Below are positions 46,504 to 56,242 of a stretch of DNA of 64,000 nucleotides, one piece after another (position 1 is the first letter of the stretch; every line of letters begins with the position of its first letter). The notes below the pieces were generated by a model. The model was not told the DNA's origin. It worked only from the letters and a program-made list of their open reading frames with translations, and ran no database searches. The DNA comes from Acidobacteriaceae bacterium dw_441 (GTDB taxonomy: Bacteria; Acidobacteriota; Terriglobia; Terriglobales; Acidobacteriaceae). The position numbers and the translations under genes were made by a program. The stretch is from the NCBI GenBank assembly GCA_018449715.1, contig JAAVVA010000001.1:992001-1056000 (forward strand), given 5' to 3'.

Positions 46504-49500
46504 ATGTGCAACGTAAAAGGCATTACTCGTCGATTCGTCGTTTCCTCCCTTGAGATCGTTGTCCTGTTTGTTCTTGCTGCGGCCGGTGCTGTTGCCCAGA
46601 ACCTTTATGGCACGCTTACCGGAAATGTGACCGACGCAACCGGAGCCTCGATTCCCAACGCCTCGGTGCTGGTGACTAATGCCTCAACCGGATTTCAGCG
46701 AACCGTTGTCACGAACTCCGAAGGAATCTATCTTTTGCAGGATCTGCAGCAGGGAACCTACTCGCTGAAGATTTCCGCGCCCACCTATGCCGATACAAAG
46801 GTAGAAGGCATTCGCATCGAGCAGAACCAGATCACACGACAGAATGCGCAGATGAATGCTGGAACCGTGACACAGGAGATTCTGGTGACGGACAGCGCGC
46901 CGATTCTGCAGACGGACAAGGCGGACGTCAACACCGAGATTAATCCAGTACAACTTGCGGAGCTTCCTACGACCAGCAGTTATGGTCGCAACTTTCAGTC
47001 GTTATATAAGTTTGTTCCGGGATTTACTCCACCTGCCGAACAGAATTCGACCGGCGGCAATCCCATGCGCGCACAGGCTAGCAATGCGAATGGCGTATCG
47101 TGGGCGGCTAACTCTACTCGCGTTGATGGAGCGACGGTATCGTATCCGTGGCTTCCTTATCTCATCGCGTATATTCCGCCGCAGGATGCTATCCAAAGCG
47201 TCAACGTCGTGACGAACAGCTTTACGGCAGACCAGGGAACTGCTGGAGGAGCTTCGATCAACGTCAGCATCAAATCGGGAACCAACCAGTTCCACGGCAC
47301 CGCGTTTGAGTACAACAGTATCAATCAATACAACGCTCGGAGTTATTTTCAGTCAGTGCTGACTCTACCTGTGCGCCCAAAGAATATCTACAACGAGTTT
47401 GGTGGATCGATTGGTGGTCCCATCCTGAAAGATAAGCTGTTCTTCTTCTTTGATATTGATCGCATAACTCGTTTTCAAGGCACGAGCGGCTTCCAGACGA
47501 TCCCGACTCCGCAGTTGATCAGCGGTGACTTCACGGGCTATCTGGCAGGTACAAACCAAGCACAAATCTACGATCCTGCAACGGGATCGACCACTGCGGT
47601 ATCCGCGAATGGCGGTACAGTGAACGCCCAGAGTGGTGTAGGGCGCACGAGCTTTGCCGCCGCCGATCCGAATGGAAGGATGGTAATTCCGGCGTCACGT
47701 ATTAGCGAAGCGGCGAAGAAGATGCTTTCCCTGCTTCCGGCTCCTAATAACTGCGTGAATAATTGCTATAACTCCATTGCAAATAATTATGTAGGTTCTG
47801 CAGTATCGACTTATACGATGACGAAGTACGATACCAAGATCAACTACAATCCTTCTGCGAAAAATACGATCTTCGGACGTTACAGTATTGCGCCTTATAC
47901 GAGCATCGATCCTCCTGCACTCGGCGCTGCAAACGGTTCCCCGTTCGATGGAGGAAACCCCGGAGCGCTGGAAGGAAGGATTCAGAATATCGGATTAGGA
48001 CTTACGCATCTGTTTACCCAGAATCTTCTGTTGACGGTGAATGCCGGGTACGCCCGGCAACGCATCGGTGGGCAGGGACCTGATTACGGAACGAACTATG
48101 GTTTGGACACGCTGGGTATTCCTGGAACGAATGGCCCCAGCGTTCAGCAGAGCGGTCAGCCGGGTTTTGTGTTCTCTGCAGCGGCTCCAACGGGCTTCGG
48201 CGGTGGAAGCTCTTCGAGTGGATCTTCAGCTTTCTCGTCGATCGGAAATCAGAACACGGCGAGTCCGTTTCTCTTTCGGGATAACCAGTATGTCGAAAAT
48301 ATCAACCTTGCCTGGAACAAGGGGAAGCACAGCTTCGCCTTCGGAGCTGAACACACGCACTCAGCGATTAATCATTTTCAACCACAGGGATCAAACGTAG
48401 CGACTCCGCGAGGAGGTTTCCAGTTTACCGGCGGACTTACTACTACCGGAGGAGTTACTCCTACTATCTTCAACCAGCTTGCGGACTTCCTTCTTGGACT
48501 TCCGCAGACTTATGGTAAGGCCGTGCAGGTACTCAATCCGAACGCCGTTCGGTGGTCTACGTTTGCTGGCTACGCGCAGGATCGCTGGCAGTTTACTCCC
48601 AAACTCACAGTGTCTCTCGGTGCTCGTTATGAGTACTATCCCTTTGCCACGCGTGATCACCTAGGTGTCTTCCGCTACGACCCATCGCTCGGCCGTACCA
48701 ACAACGTTGTCATCGGAGGCAGGGGTGGAAACCCTACGGATACAGGAGAGGATGTTGGATGGGGAATGATTGTTCCTCGTATCGGACTCGCGTATCGCGC
48801 AACGGATCACACGGTTCTGCGCGCGGGCTTCGGCATTACGGTCGATCCGGATAATTTCCGCCGCTTCCGCGAGACCTACGGCGCGGTGACGAACATCAAC
48901 TCTTCCGGAGCCAACGGTTATACCCCGAATGACTGCCTCCTTCCCGCGGATGCGGCCAACAGCCTTACCGGTTGCGGAACCGCGAGTGGAAACGTGCCCG
49001 GAACCCAGGTCGTCGGTATCCCCGACATCCCAGCGCCTGACTATAGCTCCGGTTTCCTTACGCTTCCATCGACTGTATCCACCGAAACGGTTCCGAAAAA
49101 GTTTCGCCGTGGCTATATCGAATCATGGAATGCAGCTATCCAGCAGGATCTTGTGGGTGGTTTCAATCTGAATATTACTTATGTGGGAACGCAAGCGATT
49201 CGCGCAATCACCTCATTGAACATCAATGCCGCGCCTCCCGGAGGAGGCACAACGGGACGCCTGCTGTATGCAACCACTGGCTCTACCTCTGATATCACGT
49301 CGAACCAGCCATTCCGCGGCGCAAGCTATCACGGTTTACAGGCTCAGCTTACCCGGAGAGTAAGTCATGGGATCAATACCGGACTTATCTACACATGGTC
49401 ACACGCGATCAATTACAACGATAACTCAACTTATAGCGGACTTACTTTTGCTTATCCGACCTTTTGGGATCGCAACAAGGCTACGGCTGGATTCGACCGC

Positions 49501-50067
49501 ACGAACAACCTTCAGTGGTGGACCGTAGCGCAGTCTCCCTTCGGCAAGAATGGCCAGTGGTTGACGACGGGGATTGCAGCGAAGTTGTTAGGCGGCTGGG
49601 AGATCAACACTGCTCTCAGCAAGTTGAGTGGACAGCCTTTCACTGTAACGGATGGGACCACGGTGCTCAATGCTCCCGGTAACTCGCAGGTTGCGGACCT
49701 TGTAAAGAGTACGGTTTCGATTGGGAAGGCATACCGCAGCGGCACCAACAACGTGGCGAATCTGGCTCCTTACTTTGACACGACCGCCTTTGCGCCAGTC
49801 TCTGGAGTGCCAAGGTTCGGAACCTCATCGCGCAACATGCTTCGCGGTCCGGGGCTATTCAATCTCGATGCCAGTGTCGTACGTGAGTTTGGCATCTGGG
49901 AGAATCTGAAGCTCCAGCTGAAGGTTGAGTCGTTCAACCTGACAAATACCCCGGCCTTTGCAAATCCGAACTCGAACGTCTCCGGAGCTAACTTTGGAAA
50001 GGTTACGGCGCTGGCTGCCAACGCAGGTGGACGCACACTGAACCTGAGCGGTCGAATCAACTTCTAG
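46504..50067 (+). CDS. TonB-dependent receptor, Oar-like, with carboxypeptidase-regulatory domain
   Basis: 1,187 residues from the ATG at 46504, preceded by AAGAGGA; an upstream GTG at 46474 is less likely. After a signal peptide (ending GAVAQ) comes a CarboxypepD_reg domain (LYGTLTGNVTDATGASIPNA to about 115), then a plug (VNTEINPVQLAELPTTSS, NVVTNSFTADQGTAGGASIN) and a large C-terminal barrel. The last residues, RTLNLSGRINF, end in the aromatic residue typical of outer-membrane beta-barrels. Oar-type receptors are greatly expanded in Acidobacteria and are thought to import oligosaccharides or siderophores; the ligand here is unknown. A ROK regulator follows. Confidence 0.93.
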   Translation: MCNVKGITRRFVVSSLEIVVLFVLAAAGAVAQNLYGTLTGNVTDATGASIPNASVLVTNASTGFQRTVVTNSEGIYLLQDLQQGTYSLKISAPTYADTKVEGIRIEQNQITRQNAQMNAGTVTQEILVTDSAPILQTDKADVNTEINPVQLAELPTTSSYGRNFQSLYKFVPGFTPPAEQNSTGGNPMRAQASNANGVSWAANSTRVDGATVSYPWLPYLIAYIPPQDAIQSVNVVTNSFTADQGTAGGASINVSIKSGTNQFHGTAFEYNSINQYNARSYFQSVLTLPVRPKNIYNEFGGSIGGPILKDKLFFFFDIDRITRFQGTSGFQTIPTPQLISGDFTGYLAGTNQAQIYDPATGSTTAVSANGGTVNAQSGVGRTSFAAADPNGRMVIPASRISEAAKKMLSLLPAPNNCVNNCYNSIANNYVGSAVSTYTMTKYDTKINYNPSAKNTIFGRYSIAPYTSIDPPALGAANGSPFDGGNPGALEGRIQNIGLGLTHLFTQNLLLTVNAGYARQRIGGQGPDYGTNYGLDTLGIPGTNGPSVQQSGQPGFVFSAAAPTGFGGGSSSSGSSAFSSIGNQNTASPFLFRDNQYVENINLAWNKGKHSFAFGAEHTHSAINHFQPQGSNVATPRGGFQFTGGLTTTGGVTPTIFNQLADFLLGLPQTYGKAVQVLNPNAVRWSTFAGYAQDRWQFTPKLTVSLGARYEYYPFATRDHLGVFRYDPSLGRTNNVVIGGRGGNPTDTGEDVGWGMIVPRIGLAYRATDHTVLRAGFGITVDPDNFRRFRETYGAVTNINSSGANGYTPNDCLLPADAANSLTGCGTASGNVPGTQVVGIPDIPAPDYSSGFLTLPSTVSTETVPKKFRRGYIESWNAAIQQDLVGGFNLNITYVGTQAIRAITSLNINAAPPGGGTTGRLLYATTGSTSDITSNQPFRGASYHGLQAQLTRRVSHGINTGLIYTWSHAINYNDNSTYSGLTFAYPTFWDRNKATAGFDRTNNLQWWTVAQSPFGKNGQWLTTGIAAKLLGGWEINTALSKLSGQPFTVTDGTTVLNAPGNSQVADLVKSTVSIGKAYRSGTNNVANLAPYFDTTAFAPVSGVPRFGTSSRNMLRGPGLFNLDASVVREFGIWENLKLQLKVESFNLTNTPAFANPNSNVSGANFGKVTALAANAGGRTLNLSGRINF

Positions 50068-50096
50068 CAGTCTGAAACTCTTTCATGGTGAAAATC

Positions 50097-50107
50097 GGGG
50101 GGGGGGG
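50097..50107. repeat. Homopolymeric tract of 11 G
   Basis: An uninterrupted run of eleven G residues 30 bases past the receptor stop and 119 bases before the ROK gene start. Runs of this length are prone to slippage. Confidence 0.9.
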
Positions 50108-50226
50108 CTGGATATAGCAGCATATATTCTCCAGACCCCGAAACATGATTGCGTGGAGGTTCTTCGTGTTGTAATAGACACGTTCCGGCAGATATTTAAA
50201 ACGCTTGGCGATAGACAGCTTTCCTT

Positions 50227-51492
50227 ATGACAAGGGCGATCCTCAACTCAAGACGAAGACCGAAGGGAATTCAACGCGTCGACCTTGCCTATGCGGAACT
50301 GGCCTCAAGCGAAGTGGCGCGAGACATCAACCGAGACGTGGTGCTTGAGCTGATTCGAACGAAGCAGCCCATCTCTCGCGCCGATCTTTCCCGCTTGTCG
50401 GGGCTGCAGCCAAGCACGATCTCCTCCATCGCAGAACAGCTTCTTCACGAAAAATGGATCAGCGAAGGCGCGGCTGCTCGTCGCCCCCGCGGACGCCGCC
50501 CAACATTGCTCTCTCTGAACACCGACATGGTGATTCTGGTGGCAGATGTTCGTCCCAACCAGGCCATCGTTGCCGTGGTCGATCTCAACGGTCGTTTTCT
50601 CTCTCGTGAAACCCTTCCCCTGACCAAGGATCCCGAGCGGGGAGTTGAAAACCTCATCGCTGTGATGAAACGGCTGCTTGTCCAGATCCCGAACAAATCT
50701 TTTGAAGGCATCGGAATCAGCCTGCCAGGACGCGTCGATCCCTCGACGCAGCGCCTCATTCTTGCCCCCAATCTTCCGTGGTCCAGTTACGACATCAAGA
50801 AGGCAATCGAGCAGAAGATATCCTTGCAGGTGGAGATGGATAATGCAGCCAACGCCTGCCTGCTGTCAGAGTTATGGTTCGGGCACATGGATGGCGTGCG
50901 AAACGCCGTACTGGTGACGATCTCCGAAGGCGTCGGCACGGCCATCATGGCCAACGGGCAGCTCATCACCGGAAAATCCGGGCTGGCGGGCGAGTTCGGA
51001 CATATCTGCATCGATCCTCTCGGTCCAAAGTGCGCTTGCGGTCGCGTCGGTTGCTGGGAGTTGTACGCCTCTTCCCGCGCTGCGATTGCCTACTACGCCG
51101 AGCAGGTTCCCGAGGCACCGCGCCCGTCGATCATCGACCTTCTCAAACTGGCCGAGGACGGCGACAAGAAAGCGATCAGCGCCCTCAACCGGCAGGCGGT
51201 CTACCTTGGACGAGGTCTTCAGATGATTGCCTCCGCTCTCTCCCCCGAGGTCATCCTGCTGACCGGGGGGCTGGCCTCTTCGTGGACGCACTTCGGCCCC
51301 ATCGTGCAGTCGGAGCTTGAGAAAAACATGCTTGCGGGCGACCCTCCGCGCATCGCTGTGACCAACGATGTCGAACTGGCCCGACTTCGCGGAGCCGCGG
51401 CGCTGGTCCTTCAGAGGCACTCCGGATACAACCGGTTGCAGTCCTCGAAAGAAGGCACTGTGGCAAAACGCGTCCGCCTGAAGAACGCCTGA
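50227..51492 (+). CDS. ROK-family transcriptional regulator (NagC/XylR-like)
   Basis: 421 residues. An N-terminal winged helix (about 35-90: NRDVVLELIRTKQPISRADL, SGLQPSTISSIAEQLLHEKW) is followed by a ROK sugar-kinase-like domain with VADVRPNQAIVAVVDLNGRF, an ISEGVGTAIMANGQL ATP-loop-like segment and the zinc motif CACGRVGCWELYAS. ROK repressors respond to sugars or sugar phosphates. It follows the TonB receptor on the same strand and may control it or a linked sugar-use locus; this is inference. Confidence 0.9.
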   Translation: MTRAILNSRRRPKGIQRVDLAYAELASSEVARDINRDVVLELIRTKQPISRADLSRLSGLQPSTISSIAEQLLHEKWISEGAAARRPRGRRPTLLSLNTDMVILVADVRPNQAIVAVVDLNGRFLSRETLPLTKDPERGVENLIAVMKRLLVQIPNKSFEGIGISLPGRVDPSTQRLILAPNLPWSSYDIKKAIEQKISLQVEMDNAANACLLSELWFGHMDGVRNAVLVTISEGVGTAIMANGQLITGKSGLAGEFGHICIDPLGPKCACGRVGCWELYASSRAAIAYYAEQVPEAPRPSIIDLLKLAEDGDKKAISALNRQAVYLGRGLQMIASALSPEVILLTGGLASSWTHFGPIVQSELEKNMLAGDPPRIAVTNDVELARLRGAAALVLQRHSGYNRLQSSKEGTVAKRVRLKNA

Positions 51493-51529
51493 GTCTCTTC
51501 GCAGTGCATCATAGAGGAGTGCGGCAGTT

Positions 51530-54500
51530 ATGCTGCACTCAGTCTTCTTCATGCCGCGTCCCTCTCTCAACCCGAAGAAGCCCGCCCGTTCGAAGCCTCG
51601 TGTCTCCAGCGAGCGTCAGGATGTACTGTCCCTCTTTCACCCTGTAACGGCGCGCTGGTTTCGCAACACGTTAGGAGAGCCGACTGCCCCTCAGGTCGAA
51701 GGTTGGCCCGCGATTGCACGCGGCGAATCGACTCTGATCCTCGCACCCACTGGGACCGGCAAGACGCTCACGGCATTCCTCTGGTGCCTGGACACGCTGA
51801 TGTTCCGTATGCCAGAAACTTCCGTCAAAGGAGCACGCGTTCTCTACCTTTCGCCACTTAAAGCATTGGCCGTTGACGTCGAGCGCAATCTGCAGCGTCC
51901 GCTCGTTGGCATCTCCGAGGAGGCAAAGCGCGAAGGTATTGCCGCTCACATCCCCGAGATCAGTGTGCGCACGGGAGACACGCCGCAGCGCGAACGCGCA
52001 CGCTTCCGACGTCATCCCGGTGAGATCGTTATCACCACACCCGAGAGCCTTTACCTGATGCTCACCTCCGGCGCGGGTGACGCTTTGCGTACGGTGGAGA
52101 CGGTCATTATCGACGAGATTCACGCGCTCGTGCCCACCAAGCGCGGTGCTCACCTCGCTGTATCGCTCGAACGTCTCGAAGCCCTCTGCGGAAGACGTTT
52201 GCAGCGCATCGGGCTATCCGCGACCCAGCGACCACTGGAGGAGGTTGCTCGCTTCCTCGGAGGGGCAAATCCTCTGGGGGAGACTGTTGAGGCGAGAGCC
52301 GAAGATGCATCTCTCGCAATACTGGATGAGCCGGAAGAAGAACTCTCCTTCACTCCTCGCTTTCGTCCCGTGACCGTGGTGAACGCAGGTGCGCGTAAGG
52401 CGCTGGATCTGCGTGTCGAGGTTCCCGTTGAAGATATGGCACGCCTCGACACGGGGCGCGATCAGCCGCGGCAAAGTGGAAAGCCCGACGTTCTCAAGCG
52501 AACCTCCATCTGGCAATCCATCTATCCTTCGGTGCTGGAGATTGTTCGCAAACATCGCTCTACGCTGATCTTCGTCAACGCCCGCCGCATCGCAGAACGC
52601 ATGGCCAGCGCGTTGAACGATCTTGCAGGCGAGCCGCTCGCCCGCGCTCATCATGGCTCGCTGGCTGCATCGCAACGCAGCGAGATCGAGTCGCAACTGA
52701 AGGCTGGAGAGATCCGTGCTCTCGTTGCAACCTCTTCGCTCGAGCTAGGCATCGACATGGGTGCGATCGATCAGGTTATCCAGATCGAATCGCCACCTTC
52801 GGTCGCCAGCGGAATGCAACGCATCGGTCGAGCCGGTCACCAGGTAGGCGCGCCGTCCAGCGGAGTTATCTTTCCTAAGTATCGCGCCGATCTTATCGCC
52901 TGTGCCGCCGTCACACGCGCGATGCACGAGGGACACGTCGAATCGACACGATATCTTCGCAACCCTTTGGACGTGCTTGCGCAACAGATCGTAGCCGTCG
53001 TCGCACATCCTCCATTGTCGCTTGAAGCGCAGGAGCGCACAGCTCGCTGGAGCGAAGAAGACGAAGGCCCCGGCATTGGCTACGAGCAGCTGTTCTCCCT
53101 GATGAAGAGCGCTGCGCCCTTCGCTGGGTTAAGCCGTTCCGTCTTCGACGGCGTCCTCGATATGCTCAGTGGACGCTATCCCTCGGACGAGTTCGCCGAG
53201 CTTCGCCCTCGCATTACATGGGATCGCACAAGGCAGTGGATCACGCCGCGCTCCGGCGTCAAGCGCATCGCGATCCTCAACGGTGGCACCATCCCCGACC
53301 GCGGTCTCTACGGCGTCTTCTTAGCAGGAGAGCGCGACAAGCCCGTTCGCGTCGGCGAGCTCGACGAGGAGATGGTCTTCGAGAGCCGCGCCGGTGAGGT
53401 CTTTGTCCTTGGAGCCTCCGCCTGGCGCATCGAGGAGATCAAGCAGGATCGCGTCCTCGTAACCCCGGCGCCCGGCGAACCGGGAAAGATGCCCTTCTGG
53501 CACGGCGACCGCCCCGGCCGCCCCATCGAGTTCGGCCGCAGAATCGGTGCTCTGGTCCGAGAAATCCGCGAGATGCCTCGCGCAGCAGCAGTCGCGCGCC
53601 TAGTCGAAGAGCACGACCTGCACCCCCTCGCCGCCGAAAATGTTCTACGCTATCTCGCCGATCAGGAGTTGGCGACGACCATCGTCCCCGATGACCGTAC
53701 CATCCTGATCGAGCGCGTGCGCGACGAGCTTGGATTCTGGCGCGTCTGCTTGCTCACTCCATTCGGAAGCCGCGTCCATGCTCCGTGGTCGATGGCCGCG
53801 ACCGCGAAGGTGCGCGCACTTGGCGGACCCGACGTTGAAACCATGTGGAGCGAAGACGGCTTCGTCCTTCGCTTTCCCGAAACCGACGAGCCTCCTTCGG
53901 TCGAGCCCTTCCTGCTCTCCGCGGAAGAGGCTGCGGCCTTTGTGACTGAAAACCTCAGCGCAACCTCGATGTTCGCTGCGAAGTTCCGCGAGAGCGCATC
54001 GCGGGCTTTGTTGCTGCCGCGTCGCCGCGCCGAAGGCAGAACTCCGCTGTGGCAGCAGCGCAAGCGAGCTTATGATCTGCTGCGCGTCGCCAGCCGCTAC
54101 GCCGAGTTTCCGATGATCCTCGAATCCTATCGCGAGTGCCTGCGCGATATCTTCGACATGCCTGCGCTCATGGAGACGCTTCGCGGTATCACCACCCGCG
54201 CGCTCAAAGTACATGTTGTGGACTCGCGCACGCCCAGCCCGTTCGCCGCCGCGCTGCTTTTTAGCTACGTCGCCAACTATATCTACGACGGCGATGCACC
54301 GTTAGCCGAACGCCGCGCTCAAACGCTCTCCATAGACCTCGACCAGTTGCGCGACCTGATGGGAGATGCCGACCTGCGCGAGCTTCTGGATGCTGATGCA
54401 ATCGCAGAGACCGAAGCGCAGCTGCAATGCACTACAGACAATCTGAAGGCACGAACCGCAGACGGTATCCACGATCTTCTTCTTCGCCTCGGCGACCTTA

Positions 54501-56236
54501 CTCCGGAAGAACTCGTACTGCGCTGTACAAGTGAGCGGGTGGCTGCCAACTCAGCCTGCCTGCTGAAGTCGAAACGCATTCTCGAAGTGAAGATTGCAGG
54601 AGAGAAACGCCTTATCTCGGCGGAAGACGCATCGCGCTATCGCGACGCTCTCGGAATTTCTCTCCCCAAAGGACTCCCCTCCGTCTTCCTTGAGCCGCGA
54701 AGAGACGCTCTCCTTGACCTGATGCGCCTGTACGCACGCACGCATGGTCCCTTCACCGCTCCCGAAGTTGCCACGCGGTTTGCTCTGAATGTGCAGCGCG
54801 TCGAGTCTGCGCTTGAAGCCCTCGTGCAGACAGGCCGCATCGTCGAAGGAGGATTCCGCCCTGAAGGCATTCATCGTGAATGGTGCGACGACGAGGTTCT
54901 GCGCACCATTCGCCGCAAGAGCCTCGCGCGCCTCCGTAAAGAGATCGAGCCGGTTGAACAGACGACGATGGCCCGTATGCTTACGCGCTGGCAGGGCGTG
55001 ACGCAGCCGCGCCGTGGTCTCGATGCTCTCCTCGACGCGATTGAAAATCTACAGGGAGTTGCTCTGCCCGCCTCTATCCTTGAGTCTGAGATACTCCCTG
55101 CGCGGATTGCCGATTACAAACCCGGTGACCTCGACACTCTCATCGCTGCAGGCGAAGTTATCTGGGTTGGCCTCGATCCTCTAGGTGAGCGCGATGGTCG
55201 CATTGGCCTCTACCTCTCTGACAGGCTGAGCGAGTTATGGCCCGTGGGAAGGGAAGTGAGCATCGCCTCAGAACGAGAACAGGCAATCGTGGACTGGCTT
55301 CGTACTCGCGGTGCTTCCTTCTTTCAGGACATGCACGAAGGTATCGGCGGAGGATACCCTGGAGAAACCCTCGACGCGCTGTGGTCGCTCGTTTGGAAAG
55401 GGATGGTGACCAACGACGGCATGGCCTCATTGCGCGAGTTTTGCCGCCCGCCTGCAACGGCTCGCAAGCCCTCGCGCCGCGTGCATTTGCAAGGTTCGCA
55501 GGCTGGGGCCTTCCGTTCGCGACGAACCACTCCTCCCACTGCGCAGGGACGATGGGCTTTGCAGGAGGCCGCATTCGCCGAAGACCGTTCCGCAACCGGA
55601 TGGAGCCACGCCTTCACACAGCAGATGCTCGCCCGTTACGGCATCGTCTTCCGCGAGACCGCGCACGCGGAAAATCTCCCCGGAGGATTCTCCGCTGTCT
55701 ACGACGTGCTCAAAGCGATGGAAGAGAGCGGCCGCGTCCGGCGCGGCTACTTCGTCGCAGACCTTGGAGCCACGCAGTTCGCCGCGCCTGCGGCAGTGGA
55801 GATGCTGCGCGGGCTCCGCACGCGCCCTGAGAGCGTCAAGCCCGAGCTTGTAGAGCTTGCCGCCACAGACCCCGCCAATCCTTATGGAGCTCTTCTTCGC
55901 TGGCCCGCCTCTGAAAGCGGAGGCATGCTCTCGCGCAGCGTAGGGGCAAAGGTCATCCTGGCAGACGGAGCGTTGATTGCATACCTTCGTCGCGGCAATC
56001 CCAACGTACAGTTTTTCCTGCCTGAAAATGAGCCGCAACGCTCGCACCTCTCCCGTACATTGGCTGAGTTCCTGGTGCATCGTGTCGAAGAACGCACGGA
56101 CGAAGGCGACCTTCGCGCAGGCATGCTCATCGCAGCCATCAACGGCGTAAAGACCTCGCAGCATCCCATCGCCGCAACGCTTCTGGAAGCCGGTTTCTCC
56201 AATGGAGCCACCGGCTTCTATCTCCGCAAGAAGTAG
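51530..56236 (+). CDS. lhr: Lhr-type ATP-dependent DEAD/H-box helicase
   Basis: 1,568 residues, the size of long bacterial Lhr proteins. RecA-like domain 1 has Walker A in LAPTGTGKTLTAFLW, motif Ib TTPESLYLML, DEIH in VIIDEIHALVPTKRGAH and motif III GLSATQRPLEEV. Domain 2 has LIFVNARRIAERMA, VATSSLELGIDMG and motif VI MQRIGRAGHQVG. The Lhr core and the long C-terminal extension (winged-helix and Lhr-CTD regions) follow from about 480. Lhr is a 3'-5' helicase linked to DNA repair. GAGGAG 10 bases upstream supports the ATG at 51530. It has no operon partner. Confidence 0.93.
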   Translation: MLHSVFFMPRPSLNPKKPARSKPRVSSERQDVLSLFHPVTARWFRNTLGEPTAPQVEGWPAIARGESTLILAPTGTGKTLTAFLWCLDTLMFRMPETSVKGARVLYLSPLKALAVDVERNLQRPLVGISEEAKREGIAAHIPEISVRTGDTPQRERARFRRHPGEIVITTPESLYLMLTSGAGDALRTVETVIIDEIHALVPTKRGAHLAVSLERLEALCGRRLQRIGLSATQRPLEEVARFLGGANPLGETVEARAEDASLAILDEPEEELSFTPRFRPVTVVNAGARKALDLRVEVPVEDMARLDTGRDQPRQSGKPDVLKRTSIWQSIYPSVLEIVRKHRSTLIFVNARRIAERMASALNDLAGEPLARAHHGSLAASQRSEIESQLKAGEIRALVATSSLELGIDMGAIDQVIQIESPPSVASGMQRIGRAGHQVGAPSSGVIFPKYRADLIACAAVTRAMHEGHVESTRYLRNPLDVLAQQIVAVVAHPPLSLEAQERTARWSEEDEGPGIGYEQLFSLMKSAAPFAGLSRSVFDGVLDMLSGRYPSDEFAELRPRITWDRTRQWITPRSGVKRIAILNGGTIPDRGLYGVFLAGERDKPVRVGELDEEMVFESRAGEVFVLGASAWRIEEIKQDRVLVTPAPGEPGKMPFWHGDRPGRPIEFGRRIGALVREIREMPRAAAVARLVEEHDLHPLAAENVLRYLADQELATTIVPDDRTILIERVRDELGFWRVCLLTPFGSRVHAPWSMAATAKVRALGGPDVETMWSEDGFVLRFPETDEPPSVEPFLLSAEEAAAFVTENLSATSMFAAKFRESASRALLLPRRRAEGRTPLWQQRKRAYDLLRVASRYAEFPMILESYRECLRDIFDMPALMETLRGITTRALKVHVVDSRTPSPFAAALLFSYVANYIYDGDAPLAERRAQTLSIDLDQLRDLMGDADLRELLDADAIAETEAQLQCTTDNLKARTADGIHDLLLRLGDLTPEELVLRCTSERVAANSACLLKSKRILEVKIAGEKRLISAEDASRYRDALGISLPKGLPSVFLEPRRDALLDLMRLYARTHGPFTAPEVATRFALNVQRVESALEALVQTGRIVEGGFRPEGIHREWCDDEVLRTIRRKSLARLRKEIEPVEQTTMARMLTRWQGVTQPRRGLDALLDAIENLQGVALPASILESEILPARIADYKPGDLDTLIAAGEVIWVGLDPLGERDGRIGLYLSDRLSELWPVGREVSIASEREQAIVDWLRTRGASFFQDMHEGIGGGYPGETLDALWSLVWKGMVTNDGMASLREFCRPPATARKPSRRVHLQGSQAGAFRSRRTTPPTAQGRWALQEAAFAEDRSATGWSHAFTQQMLARYGIVFRETAHAENLPGGFSAVYDVLKAMEESGRVRRGYFVADLGATQFAAPAAVEMLRGLRTRPESVKPELVELAATDPANPYGALLRWPASESGGMLSRSVGAKVILADGALIAYLRRGNPNVQFFLPENEPQRSHLSRTLAEFLVHRVEERTDEGDLRAGMLIAAINGVKTSQHPIAATLLEAGFSNGATGFYLRKK

Positions 56237-56242
56237 CTGCTG

